Origin: a virus
Strand: one strand, 5' to 3'
DNA length: 64,000 nucleotides
IMG/VR virus record: IMGVR_UViG_3300021185_002720
Span: 1 to 64,000 of that record
The first letter of the stretch is position 1. Each line of letters begins with the position of its first letter. Position numbers and translations under genes: made by a program. The notes below the pieces were generated by a model. That model saw only the letters and a list, made by a program, of their open reading frames with translations, searched no databases and was not told where the DNA came from. Below are positions 55,613-63,842 of the stretch, piece after piece.

Positions 55613-56339
55613 AAGAGTAATAATTTTAGGAGACTCACATGCTAGAGGAGATGGAGCTGAATGGCCAGGAATATATGGTCATTTAGGTCCTATTCCTCAT
55701 GAGTATAGAGCAAATACATGGAAATTAAAAGTAAAAACAGCTAAACCAGAGGAGTACCCTAAACTTCATCAAGAGTTTTACGGTGCTCTGTATGAAAAGT
55801 TAGTAAAGAATAGTGAAGAAGTACTTAAGTTACGTAAGACTCAATCGTGGGGAGCACATTTTGCTAAGCTTATACCTAATTGTAAGTATGAAAATTACAG
55901 TACTAAAGATAATGAAATAGAATCAGTACTTCCTTTCTTCAAAGGCAACTGTGAAGATATGGACTTGAGAGATAGTTTAGTTATTTTAGGAGTTGGTAAC
56001 TCTGGTGCTAACATAACATTCAGACAAAATGGAACTAAACTAAAAAATATAAGTGTAGTACATATTGCTCAATCGATTATGCTTATAAAGGAGTTTGTAG
56101 AAAATAGAGGAGGTCATTTAGTTGTAATACATCCAGAAGAGTTTCCAGAAAGCTTATATGACCCAGAACTTAATCCCTATTGGATAGACTTAAGTCCTTT
56201 ACTAATACATGAGGGTAATTTTGAATCGATGTTAGGTACAGGTTTGTATTGGAGAAGATTTGATGGAAGACATTATGATGCAGGAGTACAGAAAGTTTTA
56301 GGGCAGAATATCTTCAATTTAGTTGCAGATATGCATTAA
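55602..56339 (+). CDS. SGNH-hydrolase-like protein
   Basis: 245 residues. RVIILGDSHARGDG (5-18), GVGNSGANI (about 135-143) and DGRHYDAGV (about 221-229) give the Ser, Gly, Asn and Asp-x-x-His elements in SGNH order. These enzymes remove acyl groups from sugars or lipids. It overlaps the transglycosylase by 11 bases. A class A promoter is embedded in its 3' end. Confidence 0.75.
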   Translation: MEYKRVIILGDSHARGDGAEWPGIYGHLGPIPHEYRANTWKLKVKTAKPEEYPKLHQEFYGALYEKLVKNSEEVLKLRKTQSWGAHFAKLIPNCKYENYSTKDNEIESVLPFFKGNCEDMDLRDSLVILGVGNSGANITFRQNGTKLKNISVVHIAQSIMLIKEFVENRGGHLVVIHPEEFPESLYDPELNPYWIDLSPLLIHEGNFESMLGTGLYWRRFDGRHYDAGVQKVLGQNIFNLVADMH

Positions 56340-56353
56340 TTTTCTTATATTTA
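56322..56353 (+). promoter_or_regulatory. Class A promoter embedded in a gene end
   Basis: TTG 56323-56325 lies inside the SGNH coding sequence, 20-base spacer, TATATTTA 56346-56353. Leader ends AATAAAGGTT before the ATG at 56371. Confidence 0.72.
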
Positions 56354-56370
56354 GATATAAAATAAAGGTT

Positions 56371-56700
56371 ATGGCAGAAAAAAGAGGACATTTAGAAAAG
56401 ATGCGATATGACTTTCCTACTGAAGCAGTACTGGAAGTTAAGATTAAAGATAAATGGTATAGAACTACCTCTAGAGAATTTAGATCTTTCGATGGTCATA
56501 GACGATACACTAAACCAGAACGTCAACCAGGTTTAGGTATGAAAGATATGAAAGATATTAAATGGATAACTGTTGACTGTGATAATCTTCCGCTCTATAT
56601 GTTCGGTACTAATATTGCAGTAGAGAGAGAATGGAATGAAAAGATAGTTAACAGTCCATATTACGAAGAAACTAACGCAACATCAGCAAGCAGAGGGTAA
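56371..56700 (+). CDS. Hypothetical protein
   Basis: 109 residues from the ATG at 56371, chosen because it follows the promoter and leader; an upstream frame extension would cross them. EKRGHLEKMRYDFPTEAVLEVKIKDKWYRTTSREF is beta-rich and basic. Function unknown. The stop overlaps the next ATG (TAATG). Confidence 0.65.
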   Translation: MAEKRGHLEKMRYDFPTEAVLEVKIKDKWYRTTSREFRSFDGHRRYTKPERQPGLGMKDMKDIKWITVDCDNLPLYMFGTNIAVEREWNEKIVNSPYYEETNATSASRG

Positions 56701-56999
56701 TGAAAAAGATACAATTTGAAAACGCAGCAGAGTTTGAAACATTATTCAAAAGAAAAACTGAAGAAGTAACAGATGCTATAGTAGAGTCTATTGAACAAGC
56801 TATTACAGATAGAAAAAAAGTAGCTGATTTGTTTGAAGTAAGCTTCGTTAACGTTGAAGAGGCATTTATTATTTCACTTAACCGCTCGCAATGGGTTACA
56901 GCTTTAAATTCCTGCTTAGATCACTACCATGAAAACTCTAGTGATCCAGACAAAGCTATTGATACATGGAAGTTATTAGAAATAGCTAAGGTATATTAA
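56700..56999 (+). CDS. Hypothetical protein
   Basis: 99 residues, helical and acidic in the first half (FENAAEFETLFKRKTEEVTDAIVESIEQAI). One-base overlaps with both neighbours. No family recognised. Confidence 0.6.
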   Translation: MKKIQFENAAEFETLFKRKTEEVTDAIVESIEQAITDRKKVADLFEVSFVNVEEAFIISLNRSQWVTALNSCLDHYHENSSDPDKAIDTWKLLEIAKVY

Positions 57000-58201
57000 T
57001 GAGTGGAATAAAAGCCATACAGAGCTTCGTTAACTTCGGTACTCCGAATAGTACTTTTCCTTTAAATAAAGACTATGCTTATATTGCTAAGCTAAGTAGT
57101 CTACTCTTAAAAGAACATTATGGAGAGGTTACCCTTTATACAAACAAGTATCATAAGAGTGCCTTTGAACTAATGAACTTCCCATATGAATACGATACTA
57201 ATGTACTTTCAAAAGAGAAAGCAAAGATATTTTCTGAGGTAAAGCTACAAGCATTTGCAGCACAAGATAAACCTTATATACATTTTGATTTAGATACTAT
57301 AGTTGGTACGAAGCTAGACATTTATAGTAAGACATCTCCTTTTATATTCTCTCATCCTGATAAAAATAGAATAGGATTTAGAAAAGATGGAAAGATCAAA
57401 GGAGGAAAGAAGCATAAAGTTCTGCACTCTTTTCTAAACGATAGATGGTTTCATGATATATTCTCTACGTACTTTAAGTATCTTTGGACCTTAAAACTAC
57501 CTAAAGACTGGCCTACTCATCTTATATTTCCAGAATTAATTCCTAATATGAATATCGTTGGAGTTAAAGATCCTACTACGTTTAATAAAGCTGTAGAGAA
57601 AGCATTATGGATTGCTAATAACAATAGAGATAAGCTTACAGATTGGGAATCAGCCTGCTTTATAGAACAATTAGTTATACCTCTTTACCTTTCGTTTATT
57701 AGCCCTGAGTATAGAGAAGCACAGAAAGCTCATAAGAATAAAATAGGTATAGATTCTTTCTTACTAGCTAACTATGAGCTTAATGAAGTCCCTTCGATAA
57801 ATTTAAAAGGTGATTACGATGAGAGTATATACCATACAACTCCTCTGAAGTTTCCTTATAAGTATATTAATAATTATTCTTGCTCTGAATGCTCAGACTT
57901 CCATAAAAGAGAGTATGAGATAAACTCTGATGAAGATTTAGTTAAAATTTTAGACTTAAAAGATTATAAGTTAACACACATTGGTGGGTTTAATAAATCA
58001 GTTATAATCTATCAGGTAATGGTTCTTTACACACTTAAGAAATACTTTGGTGATGATGCAATTTTGGATGTAACGAAAGCTTATTTAGGTAAGAGAAAGA
58101 AAGCTAGACTGTCGCCTGGTGAAGCAGAATATGAAAGACTAACAGGTGATTATTTATTTACAGATTTTTATGGTTTTCCAAGAAAAAAACTGTTACTTTA
58201 G
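56999..58201 (+). CDS. DUF6734-like glycosyltransferase
   Basis: 400 residues. YIHFDLDTIVGTKLD (about 92-106) has the DxD metal site after a strand, and the N-terminal part (PNSTFPLNKDYAYIAKLSSLLLKEHYGEVTLYTN) fits a GT-A Rossmann start. Length and order resemble bacterial DUF6734. Separate from the main glycan cassette. Acceptor unknown. Confidence 0.65.
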   Translation: MSGIKAIQSFVNFGTPNSTFPLNKDYAYIAKLSSLLLKEHYGEVTLYTNKYHKSAFELMNFPYEYDTNVLSKEKAKIFSEVKLQAFAAQDKPYIHFDLDTIVGTKLDIYSKTSPFIFSHPDKNRIGFRKDGKIKGGKKHKVLHSFLNDRWFHDIFSTYFKYLWTLKLPKDWPTHLIFPELIPNMNIVGVKDPTTFNKAVEKALWIANNNRDKLTDWESACFIEQLVIPLYLSFISPEYREAQKAHKNKIGIDSFLLANYELNEVPSINLKGDYDESIYHTTPLKFPYKYINNYSCSECSDFHKREYEINSDEDLVKILDLKDYKLTHIGGFNKSVIIYQVMVLYTLKKYFGDDAILDVTKAYLGKRKKARLSPGEAEYERLTGDYLFTDFYGFPRKKLLL

Positions 58202-58232
58202 TTGCCTAGGAACTTAATTTTTCTTATATTTA
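58201..58232 (+). promoter_or_regulatory. Class A promoter
   Basis: TTG 58202-58204 right after the stop, 20-base spacer, TATATTTA 58225-58232, then TATAAATA and a long A-rich leader to the ATG at 58275. Confidence 0.76.
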
Positions 58233-58274
58233 AGTATAAATAAGTTACTAATATAAATTAAAAAGGTTATTATT

Positions 58275-59117
58275 ATGTCAGATGTAATGTTAAATTTTCA
58301 AGGTGAGCAAACTTATATGAATAAGGAACAGCTCAAAGAAGTATGCCCTTTGGCATTCGCAACAGAAGCTACTAATCCAAAAGTTAGTGGTAGGTATTTA
58401 TTCGTTAATACGGAAACGATTATTGACGATTTAGATAAGTTAGGCTGGAAGCCAGTTCAAGCTGCTCAAAGAAAAGGTAGAGGTAAGTCTACTATATTCA
58501 GTAAGCATATGATTGCTTTCCAAAATCCTGAATTAAAGATTAAAGGTAAAGATGGAGACGATTCTTTTCCTAGAATTATCATGACTAACTCTCATGACGG
58601 TATGCAAGCGTTTAAGTTTAGCGTTGGTATCTTTAGATTAGTTTGTTCTAATGGTTTAGTTGTTGCTGATGAGCAGTTTTCTGATTTTAAGATCAAACAT
58701 AAAGGTTATACTTTCGAAGAGCTTAGAGGAGTTGTTAATCAAGCTGTTGAAGATCTTCCGAATAAAGTTGAGGTTCTTAATCAAATGAAGAATAGAATCT
58801 TAACTCAAGAAGAGAAGAATAAGTTAGCTTTAGATGCTATGTTAGTAAGAGCTGGTATAACTCCAGGTTCAGATAAGGCTAAGAAGTTCAACTACGATGA
58901 TGAAACTATTATCGACATCTTAGATCCTAAAAGGAAAGAAGATGAAGGAAGTGATCTATGGAAAGTTTTTAACGTTATCCAGGAGAAGATTACTCAAGGA
59001 GACTTTCATGCTGCTTTAACTGGAGCTAAAGTTAGAAAGGTTAGAAAGATTAAGTCTTTTGAAAAAGATCTTAAGGTCAATAAAGAGTTATTTAAACTAG
59101 CAACTGCTTTAGTATAA
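58275..59117 (+). CDS. DUF932 phage/plasmid protein
   Basis: 280 residues. PRIIMTNSHDGMQAFKFSVGIFRLVCSNGLVV (about 95-126) is the characteristic core of DUF932, a family encoded by phages and plasmids. Function unknown. Basic, with a Lys-rich C-terminus. Strong class A promoter; followed by a small gene with one-base overlap. Confidence 0.88.
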   Translation: MSDVMLNFQGEQTYMNKEQLKEVCPLAFATEATNPKVSGRYLFVNTETIIDDLDKLGWKPVQAAQRKGRGKSTIFSKHMIAFQNPELKIKGKDGDDSFPRIIMTNSHDGMQAFKFSVGIFRLVCSNGLVVADEQFSDFKIKHKGYTFEELRGVVNQAVEDLPNKVEVLNQMKNRILTQEEKNKLALDAMLVRAGITPGSDKAKKFNYDDETIIDILDPKRKEDEGSDLWKVFNVIQEKITQGDFHAALTGAKVRKVRKIKSFEKDLKVNKELFKLATALV

Positions 59118-59314
59118 TGGAGCTTTATAACGTACCTAGAAATAGTAGGATTAAAGTAGTGGGGGACATAAAAGTCCCTCCTGCTTCCCCTATGGTAGAG
59201 GGAGGAGAAATTCTGAACTTTAGAAGTATAGACGGAATGTACAGTTACTGTACTAGAGATGATGGTGAAGTAGTTCACTTAGCTGCTTGGACTGAAGTTG
59301 AGGTAATCGATTGA
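59117..59314 (+). CDS. Small protein, possible SH3-like fold
   Basis: 65 residues: YNVPRNSRIKVVGDIKVPPASPMVEGGEILNFRSIDGMYSYC, a compact beta pattern. Its 3' end overlaps a TATTTATTA element. No family recognised. Confidence 0.6.
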   Translation: MELYNVPRNSRIKVVGDIKVPPASPMVEGGEILNFRSIDGMYSYCTRDDGEVVHLAAWTEVEVID

Positions 59315-59323
59315 TATTTATTA
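59315..59323 (+). promoter_or_regulatory. TATTTATTA element
   Basis: Late-type motif variant immediately after the stop at 59314 and four bases before the ATG at 59328. Confidence 0.35.
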
Positions 59324-59327
59324 TTCT

Positions 59328-59495
59328 ATGATTGAAGTAATTAAACACACACTTGGATTCTGTGGAGAACACTGGCATCCTAATATATGGACAGCAATGG
59401 CAGGATCGCCATTGATAGCAACAACTGCTTATTGGATTAAATGTAAATGTGGCGGTTGGTTTAACAAACACGATAAAAACTGTAAGCATGACTAG
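59328..59495 (+). CDS. Small protein with Cys-rich end
   Basis: 55 residues: IKHTLGFCGEHWHPNIWTAMAGSPLIATTAYWIKCKCGGWFNKHDKNCKHD. Conserved short phage proteins with an IKH.LG.CG start and a CxCGG end are known to me from marine phages. His and Cys could bind metal. Overlaps the next gene by 8 bases. Confidence 0.65.
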   Translation: MIEVIKHTLGFCGEHWHPNIWTAMAGSPLIATTAYWIKCKCGGWFNKHDKNCKHD

Positions 59496-59757
59496 AGCAA
59501 AAAAATGGTGGAGATCAGTCCTCAAGCAAATGGTTAGAGATAAAAGACTAACCCCTGCTCAAAGACTAGGAACTAGGATAGGTTATATGGGAGTAGGATT
59601 CTTAATTGCTGGTCAATGGACATTAGAACCAGCTCTTTATATGCTAGGCTTTGGATGCGTACTCATTCAAGTATCAGTCCGAAGACAATGGAATCTAGTA
59701 GCCTTACAGCTTAACGGTCTAGTAGCTTGGACAATACATTTCTTTACTAATGGTTAA
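59488..59757 (+). CDS. Small membrane protein
   Basis: 89 residues from the ATG at 59488, which overlaps the previous stop as usual here; a longer frame from 59449 is less likely. Basic N-terminus (TRAKKWWRSVLKQMVRDKR), then two hydrophobic segments (about 30-55 and 68-85). Overlaps the next gene by 8 bases. Confidence 0.62.
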   Translation: MTRAKKWWRSVLKQMVRDKRLTPAQRLGTRIGYMGVGFLIAGQWTLEPALYMLGFGCVLIQVSVRRQWNLVALQLNGLVAWTIHFFTNG

Positions 59758-60157
59758 AGGAGTTATTGCAGGAAACTTTGACGTATTACATCCAGGTTAT
59801 ATTGAGATGTTTAAGGAAATGAAGGAAAACTGTACTTGCTTAATAGTATTATTACATACAGATCCTTCAATTGAAAGACCTCATAAACTTAGACCTATCC
59901 TTTCTTCTAAAGAAAGAAAAGAGATGTTAGAAAGTATTAGATATGTAGATGATGTGATCAGATATACCTATGAAGAACAATTGCTGGATTTACTTAAAGT
60001 AGGTGAGTTTGATATTAGATTCTTAGGTGATGATTACATCAATAAGCCATTCACTGGTGATAACTTAAAGATACCTATTCACTATATGAGTAGAGATCAT
60101 GGTTGGTCTACAACTAAATTTAAAAGATTAATAGCAGAAAGTTTGACTTCTGCATAA
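59750..60157 (+). CDS. TagD-like cytidylyltransferase
   Basis: 135 residues. GVIAGNFDVLHPGYIEMFKEM (4-24) is the HxGH-type motif (HPGY here), followed by RPILSSKERKEML (about 43-55) and WSTTKFKRLI (about 118-127, the ISTT-x-x-K-R element). These enzymes make CDP-glycerol or CDP/ADP-activated sugars. The second HxGH-fold nucleotidyltransferase in the window. It might activate glycerol phosphate for a teichoic-type or glycan polymer. Confidence 0.82.
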   Translation: MVKGVIAGNFDVLHPGYIEMFKEMKENCTCLIVLLHTDPSIERPHKLRPILSSKERKEMLESIRYVDDVIRYTYEEQLLDLLKVGEFDIRFLGDDYINKPFTGDNLKIPIHYMSRDHGWSTTKFKRLIAESLTSA

Positions 60158-60172
60158 ATTTTCTTATCTTTA
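60141..60172 (+). promoter_or_regulatory. Class A promoter
   Basis: GTTTG within the cytidylyltransferase gene end (TTG 60143-60145), 19-base spacer, TATCTTTA 60165-60172, ATG at 60199. Confidence 0.66.
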
Positions 60173-60198
60173 TTATTAATAAATTAAACAAATGTTAT

Positions 60199-60387
60199 AT
60201 GATTGAAAAGTATTTTTTATCCCGATTAAAGATCAACGCAAAAACTTCTGAGTTAGTAATTCCTGGTGAACATATCAACATGGATGGCTATACCTATGAA
60301 CAACTATCAAGACGACCAAAAGGTAGAACTATCTTTAGAAAGTTAATCAACGAAAAAACTAACGAAAGATTTACCGTGTATGCTTAA
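60199..60387 (+). CDS. Small protein, unknown
   Basis: 62 residues, basic, MIEKYFLSRLKINAKTSELVIPGEHINMDGYTYEQ. Beta-alpha-beta pattern. Overlaps the next gene by 8 bases. No family recognised. Confidence 0.6.
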   Translation: MIEKYFLSRLKINAKTSELVIPGEHINMDGYTYEQLSRRPKGRTIFRKLINEKTNERFTVYA

Positions 60388-60748
60388 ACTTACTGACTTA
60401 GCATTTGGATGCCTAGCGTTCTTAGGTGCTCATTTGCTCACTTTCTACCAACTGAATGGACAGTTTTTAAAATCAACAGATTGGTTTAGAAAGAATGAAT
60501 TTTGGGTAGCAGCAGCAGGAATACTTCTATCGTATTTTTACATTTATGGAACTAAGTATACCGTTTCCGGAATGGGAGGATTGTTGTGGCCAGCTAGATT
60601 TATAGGGTTTAGTATTGGAATGTTTCTTTATGCTCTGATGGTTAATTATCACTTTGCTGAAGGAATGAATGCTAAAACTTGGGTTAGCTTAGCTTTATGT
60701 ATGCTTCTAATCTGCATTCAGGTATTTTGGAAAACAACAACAGCATAA
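60380..60748 (+). CDS. Membrane protein, about four segments
   Basis: 122 residues with hydrophobic stretches near 5-24, 40-56, 68-88 and 97-116. No charged functional motif. Role unknown. It may affect the cell membrane or NAD/vitamin transport, but nothing in the sequence says so. Confidence 0.65.
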   Translation: MLKLTDLAFGCLAFLGAHLLTFYQLNGQFLKSTDWFRKNEFWVAAAGILLSYFYIYGTKYTVSGMGGLLWPARFIGFSIGMFLYALMVNYHFAEGMNAKTWVSLALCMLLICIQVFWKTTTA

Positions 60749-60751
60749 TAT

Positions 60752-61513
60752 ATGACTATATACGGGTACGGAGATAGCTTTACAGCAGGAGATGGAACTA
60801 GAGTTCCCTTAACAATAGATAAAAAGGATTATGACCTTCCAAACCCTAAGGGGTATAAGTTCTGGCTAGATGCTTTAGGTGATAATTTTAAAGCTGATAA
60901 AGTAGTTAATGAAGGAGTAGGAGGATTGTCTAATGATGTAGTTCTATATAAACTACTAGCAGATTTAGGTAAGTTTGAAAAAGGAGATATGGTTATCGTA
61001 AGTGTAGGTTTTATTGAACGTACAGACTTCGTTTATGACGATGCTTCCAGAGAAACTCTAACCTCAGTAAAAGAAGTATCTGGCTGTGATGGCAGTCCTA
61101 CATACTGTTGCACTACTAGTGTTCCTACCTACTATCCACAAGATTCACCTGGACCTCAATATTTTCAAATATTTCAAGACACAGAACAATTAAATAAGTT
61201 CCGTGAAGAAATGCTTCACAATCATGGTAGAACACCAGAAGATATGTTGACTGCTGTGTACAATTATAATGCTAATTATAAAGCACCTAACAATAAGTAC
61301 ATTAGAGCTGAACATACCTTCAGAGTTAAATTAGTAACGGAGTATCTAGAATCAAAAGGAGTGAAGTGTTTGGTATGGGACTTACCTTCTATTGCTTTTA
61401 AGTATGAGACAATTGATACTGCAACGAGAGGTAAGGTAAAAGATTATCATTGGAGCTGGAAAGGTAATAATCAATTTGCTCAATATTTAACTAAAAAACT
61501 AAAAAGTCTATGA
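60752..61513 (+). CDS. SGNH hydrolase
   Basis: 253 residues. YGYGDSFTAGDG (4-15), VVNEGVGGLSNDVVL (about 52-66) and VSVGFIERTDFVY (about 85-97), with the C-terminal DYHWSWKGNNQF (D-x-H) completing the SGNH order. It would hydrolyse an ester, for example an acetyl group on a sugar. A second SGNH protein is at 55602. The stop overlaps the next gene (ATGA). Confidence 0.85.
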   Translation: MTIYGYGDSFTAGDGTRVPLTIDKKDYDLPNPKGYKFWLDALGDNFKADKVVNEGVGGLSNDVVLYKLLADLGKFEKGDMVIVSVGFIERTDFVYDDASRETLTSVKEVSGCDGSPTYCCTTSVPTYYPQDSPGPQYFQIFQDTEQLNKFREEMLHNHGRTPEDMLTAVYNYNANYKAPNNKYIRAEHTFRVKLVTEYLESKGVKCLVWDLPSIAFKYETIDTATRGKVKDYHWSWKGNNQFAQYLTKKLKSL

Positions 61514-61710
61514 TTTATATTATATCTAAAATATTAATATACATTCTGATTGGAATGGTATGGAAGGATTGGTTAGAGTATTATACCAATAAACATTTTG
61601 AAGGTAGAATGGGTGAGAGGTTTACACTTCGTGAAACTTTAACACAAGTTTTCCTCTGGCCTGTATTCGTATTAATATTTATCACAGAATTCATAAGAAA
61701 CATTTTATAA
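61510..61710 (+). CDS. Small membrane protein
   Basis: 66 residues with hydrophobic segments at both ends (IYIISKILIYILIGMVW and VFLWPVFVLIFITEF) and a charged middle (EYYTNKHFEGRMGERFTLRETL). No family recognised. Confidence 0.62.
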   Translation: MIYIISKILIYILIGMVWKDWLEYYTNKHFEGRMGERFTLRETLTQVFLWPVFVLIFITEFIRNIL

Positions 61711-62435
61711 TGAACGTAGCTGTATTAGTAGACATAATTAAAGAAACAAAAATGAATTGGAGGTTTATATTTGAATCTCCTCTTTATGATAATATCAATT
61801 TCATACCTGGTCAATTAGTACAGATAGGTATTCCCTGGAATGAAAAATGGGGCTCTGGAGGAGATTGGCTTACTAGAAATTACTCTGTAGCTTCCTACCC
61901 TGACAATACTAATAAGTTTGAACTTATAGTGACTTATCTTCCTGGAGGTAAAATGTCAGATTACTTATTTAATGAAGCTAAGATTGGAGACGAAATTATT
62001 TATAGAGGTCCTATGGGAGTATTTACTCTGCCTGATAATCTACTAGAGAGAGATATATTTTTAGTATCAACAGGTTCAGGAGTTAGTCCTTTTCGTTCTA
62101 TGATTAATAATATTTACAATAAGAACATACCTTTTAAGAAAATTAATCTTTATTTTGGTACTAGAAAAGAATCTGATTTACTGTATCGACAAGAGTTTGA
62201 AAAGATAGCTAAAGAGTTACCTAACTTTAACTATAGACCTACTCTGTCACAAGAAGATAAACTAGGTTTTAGGAAAGGACACGTTCACGAACATTACCTA
62301 AATGATATCAATACTGATGATAAACCATTAGTCTACTTCTGTGGATGGGATCGAATGATTACTGAGGGAAGGATAAAATTAGATGCAATGGGATTCAAAA
62401 TGCAAAAAGATATTAGAGTAGAAATATTCGGTTAA
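61710..62435 (+). CDS. Ferredoxin-NADP reductase-like protein
   Basis: 241 residues. FAD motif RNYSVAS (56-62), then YLPGGKMSDYLF (about 75-86) and GPMGVFTLP (about 98-106), and the NADPH part with STGSGVSPFRSM (about 120-131), YFGTRKESDLLY (about 149-160) and FCGWD near the end. It would pass electrons from NADPH to a ferredoxin, and the phage ferredoxin at 5869 is an obvious partner. Confidence 0.88.
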   Translation: MNVAVLVDIIKETKMNWRFIFESPLYDNINFIPGQLVQIGIPWNEKWGSGGDWLTRNYSVASYPDNTNKFELIVTYLPGGKMSDYLFNEAKIGDEIIYRGPMGVFTLPDNLLERDIFLVSTGSGVSPFRSMINNIYNKNIPFKKINLYFGTRKESDLLYRQEFEKIAKELPNFNYRPTLSQEDKLGFRKGHVHEHYLNDINTDDKPLVYFCGWDRMITEGRIKLDAMGFKMQKDIRVEIFG

Positions 62436-62953
62436 TGGAAGAGCAATTATTATTTACAGAAGAAGAATGTAATTGGTTATTAGATCATGCTACTGATTAC
62501 CACGATAGTACTGTTTCTTATGATTGGAATAGAACACCTGAGCTGCAAAGGATAAAGAACGATAAAGAGAGAATATCAGAGCAATGTGAACTAGGTCAAC
62601 CAGAAGGTCCATTAAAAGACTTTCTATTAGAGAAATTAAAACCTTTAGGATTTCAAAACTTAGATGGAGCATTCTTAAACTACGTAAGGTATTTCAAAGG
62701 AGGGTTTTTTACCAAACATATAGATGGTCCTGAAAGACATAAGACTTGTATTATTCAATTAACTCCTGAAGAAGTTTATAAAGGAGGTGATTTAATCGTT
62801 AGAGATAAAATAGTAAGTAAAGAAGTTGGTACAACTGTAATATTCGGTTCTAATGTTCCTCATGAGCTAACTCTAGTAGAAGAAGGTTATAGAAACTGCT
62901 TAGTTGTATGGACGAAAAAAGGTAATTTAATTGAAAAAAATACATTGATTTAG
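62435..62953 (+). CDS. 2-oxoglutarate/Fe(II) oxygenase (second)
   Basis: 172 residues. KGGFFTKHIDGPERHKTC (88-105) gives iron ligands H95-x-D97; VPHELTLVEEGYRNCLVVWT (141-160) gives His143 and the 2-oxoglutarate Arg153. Same fold as the protein at 22370 but low direct similarity. It is coupled to the reductase by a one-base overlap. Substrate unknown. Confidence 0.88.
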   Translation: MEEQLLFTEEECNWLLDHATDYHDSTVSYDWNRTPELQRIKNDKERISEQCELGQPEGPLKDFLLEKLKPLGFQNLDGAFLNYVRYFKGGFFTKHIDGPERHKTCIIQLTPEEVYKGGDLIVRDKIVSKEVGTTVIFGSNVPHELTLVEEGYRNCLVVWTKKGNLIEKNTLI

Positions 62954-62984
62954 TTGCCTCCCTGCGTTATTCTTCTTATATTAA
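62953..62984 (+). promoter_or_regulatory. Class A promoter with CCTCCCTGCGT spacer block
   Basis: TTG 62954-62956, 20-base spacer beginning CCTCCCTGCGT, TATATTAA 62977-62984. ATG at 63014 after AAATAAAGGTT. Confidence 0.78.
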
Positions 62985-63013
62985 GGTATAATTAAAAAGG
63001 TAAAATAAAGGTT

Positions 63014-63781
63014 ATGACAAAAGCACAGATTTTAGATCAAATTATTGAAAAGAAGAGCCAAGAGCTCAAAGAGCTTACTAAGACTTATGTTGAAGTAGAA
63101 AAGAAGAGAGACTCTAAGTACTTCGAAATTATTCAAGAGTATTTCGGAGGAGAGTTTACTCTAGATGATGTATACTTTCATCATGATTACAGTACTAGCT
63201 TTGTAGTTAAACGTCCTCATAAGGAATATAACTATGACAAAGAAATGATTACTCTTAGGTTTAGAGATGATTGGAAGACTGGAGAGTTTACTGACATCGA
63301 AACTAGTATGTACTCTACTAATGATAATTCTCAGTGGGAACTAGAAAGATTATTTACTGCTGGTGAGGTAGCTAAAGTATTATTGGATCATGGAGATGAT
63401 ATTCTTGCTAAGTTTAATACTTATAAAGAGACTTTTGCTAATGAGTATAAAGATGCTAGAGATGCTAAGTGGAAGTGTGAAAGTGAGATTCAAAAGTTAA
63501 AAGATGAGAAAAATGAAACTTATTTATCTCAAGCTGAAACTTTACTTGAAGGAGAAGGATTAACGTTTGAAGGAAAGGATAAAGGTTCTATCGATCTTAG
63601 ATGGGATTGGACGTTGAGAGGTATTACTTCTGCTAAGATTCTTTCTAAAACTGCTTCCGGAAAGTCTGCTGATATAGAGATTAGTACTTACGGAGAAACT
63701 CCTAGAGTATACGAAAAAGTAAGAATGAGTAATATCGATGTCCTTAAATGGCAGTATAGAGATTACGTTATTAAAGCATAA
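63014..63781 (+). CDS. Coiled-coil protein, unknown
   Basis: 255 residues. Charged helices at both ends (about 5-40 and 135-180) framing a beta-type part (about 50-110: VYFHHDYSTSFVVKRPH..., LRFRDDWKTGEF). No signal peptide or catalytic motif. The strong class A promoter suggests high early expression. Confidence 0.65.
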   Translation: MTKAQILDQIIEKKSQELKELTKTYVEVEKKRDSKYFEIIQEYFGGEFTLDDVYFHHDYSTSFVVKRPHKEYNYDKEMITLRFRDDWKTGEFTDIETSMYSTNDNSQWELERLFTAGEVAKVLLDHGDDILAKFNTYKETFANEYKDARDAKWKCESEIQKLKDEKNETYLSQAETLLEGEGLTFEGKDKGSIDLRWDWTLRGITSAKILSKTASGKSADIEISTYGETPRVYEKVRMSNIDVLKWQYRDYVIKA

Positions 63782-63800
63782 AGATTCATAACCTGGAGAT

Positions 63801-63817
63801 GGGGGCGTCCTGCCCCC
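63801..63817 (+). other. Perfect GC-rich hairpin between genes
   Basis: GGGGGC, five-base loop GTCCT, GCCCCC: six G-C pairs in an AT-rich genome. Twenty bases after a stop and 26 before the next ATG. No T-run follows, so it is not a typical intrinsic terminator. It could be a mRNA stability or pausing element. Confidence 0.6.
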
Positions 63818-63842
63818 TGATCCTAACCTTAATTCAAAAGCA

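Noticed and set aside
59160-59206. Hairpins GGGAC/GTCCC and CCTCC/GGAGG
   Set aside because: They lie inside a coding frame with a normal protein sequence and no T-run, so I do not call a terminator.
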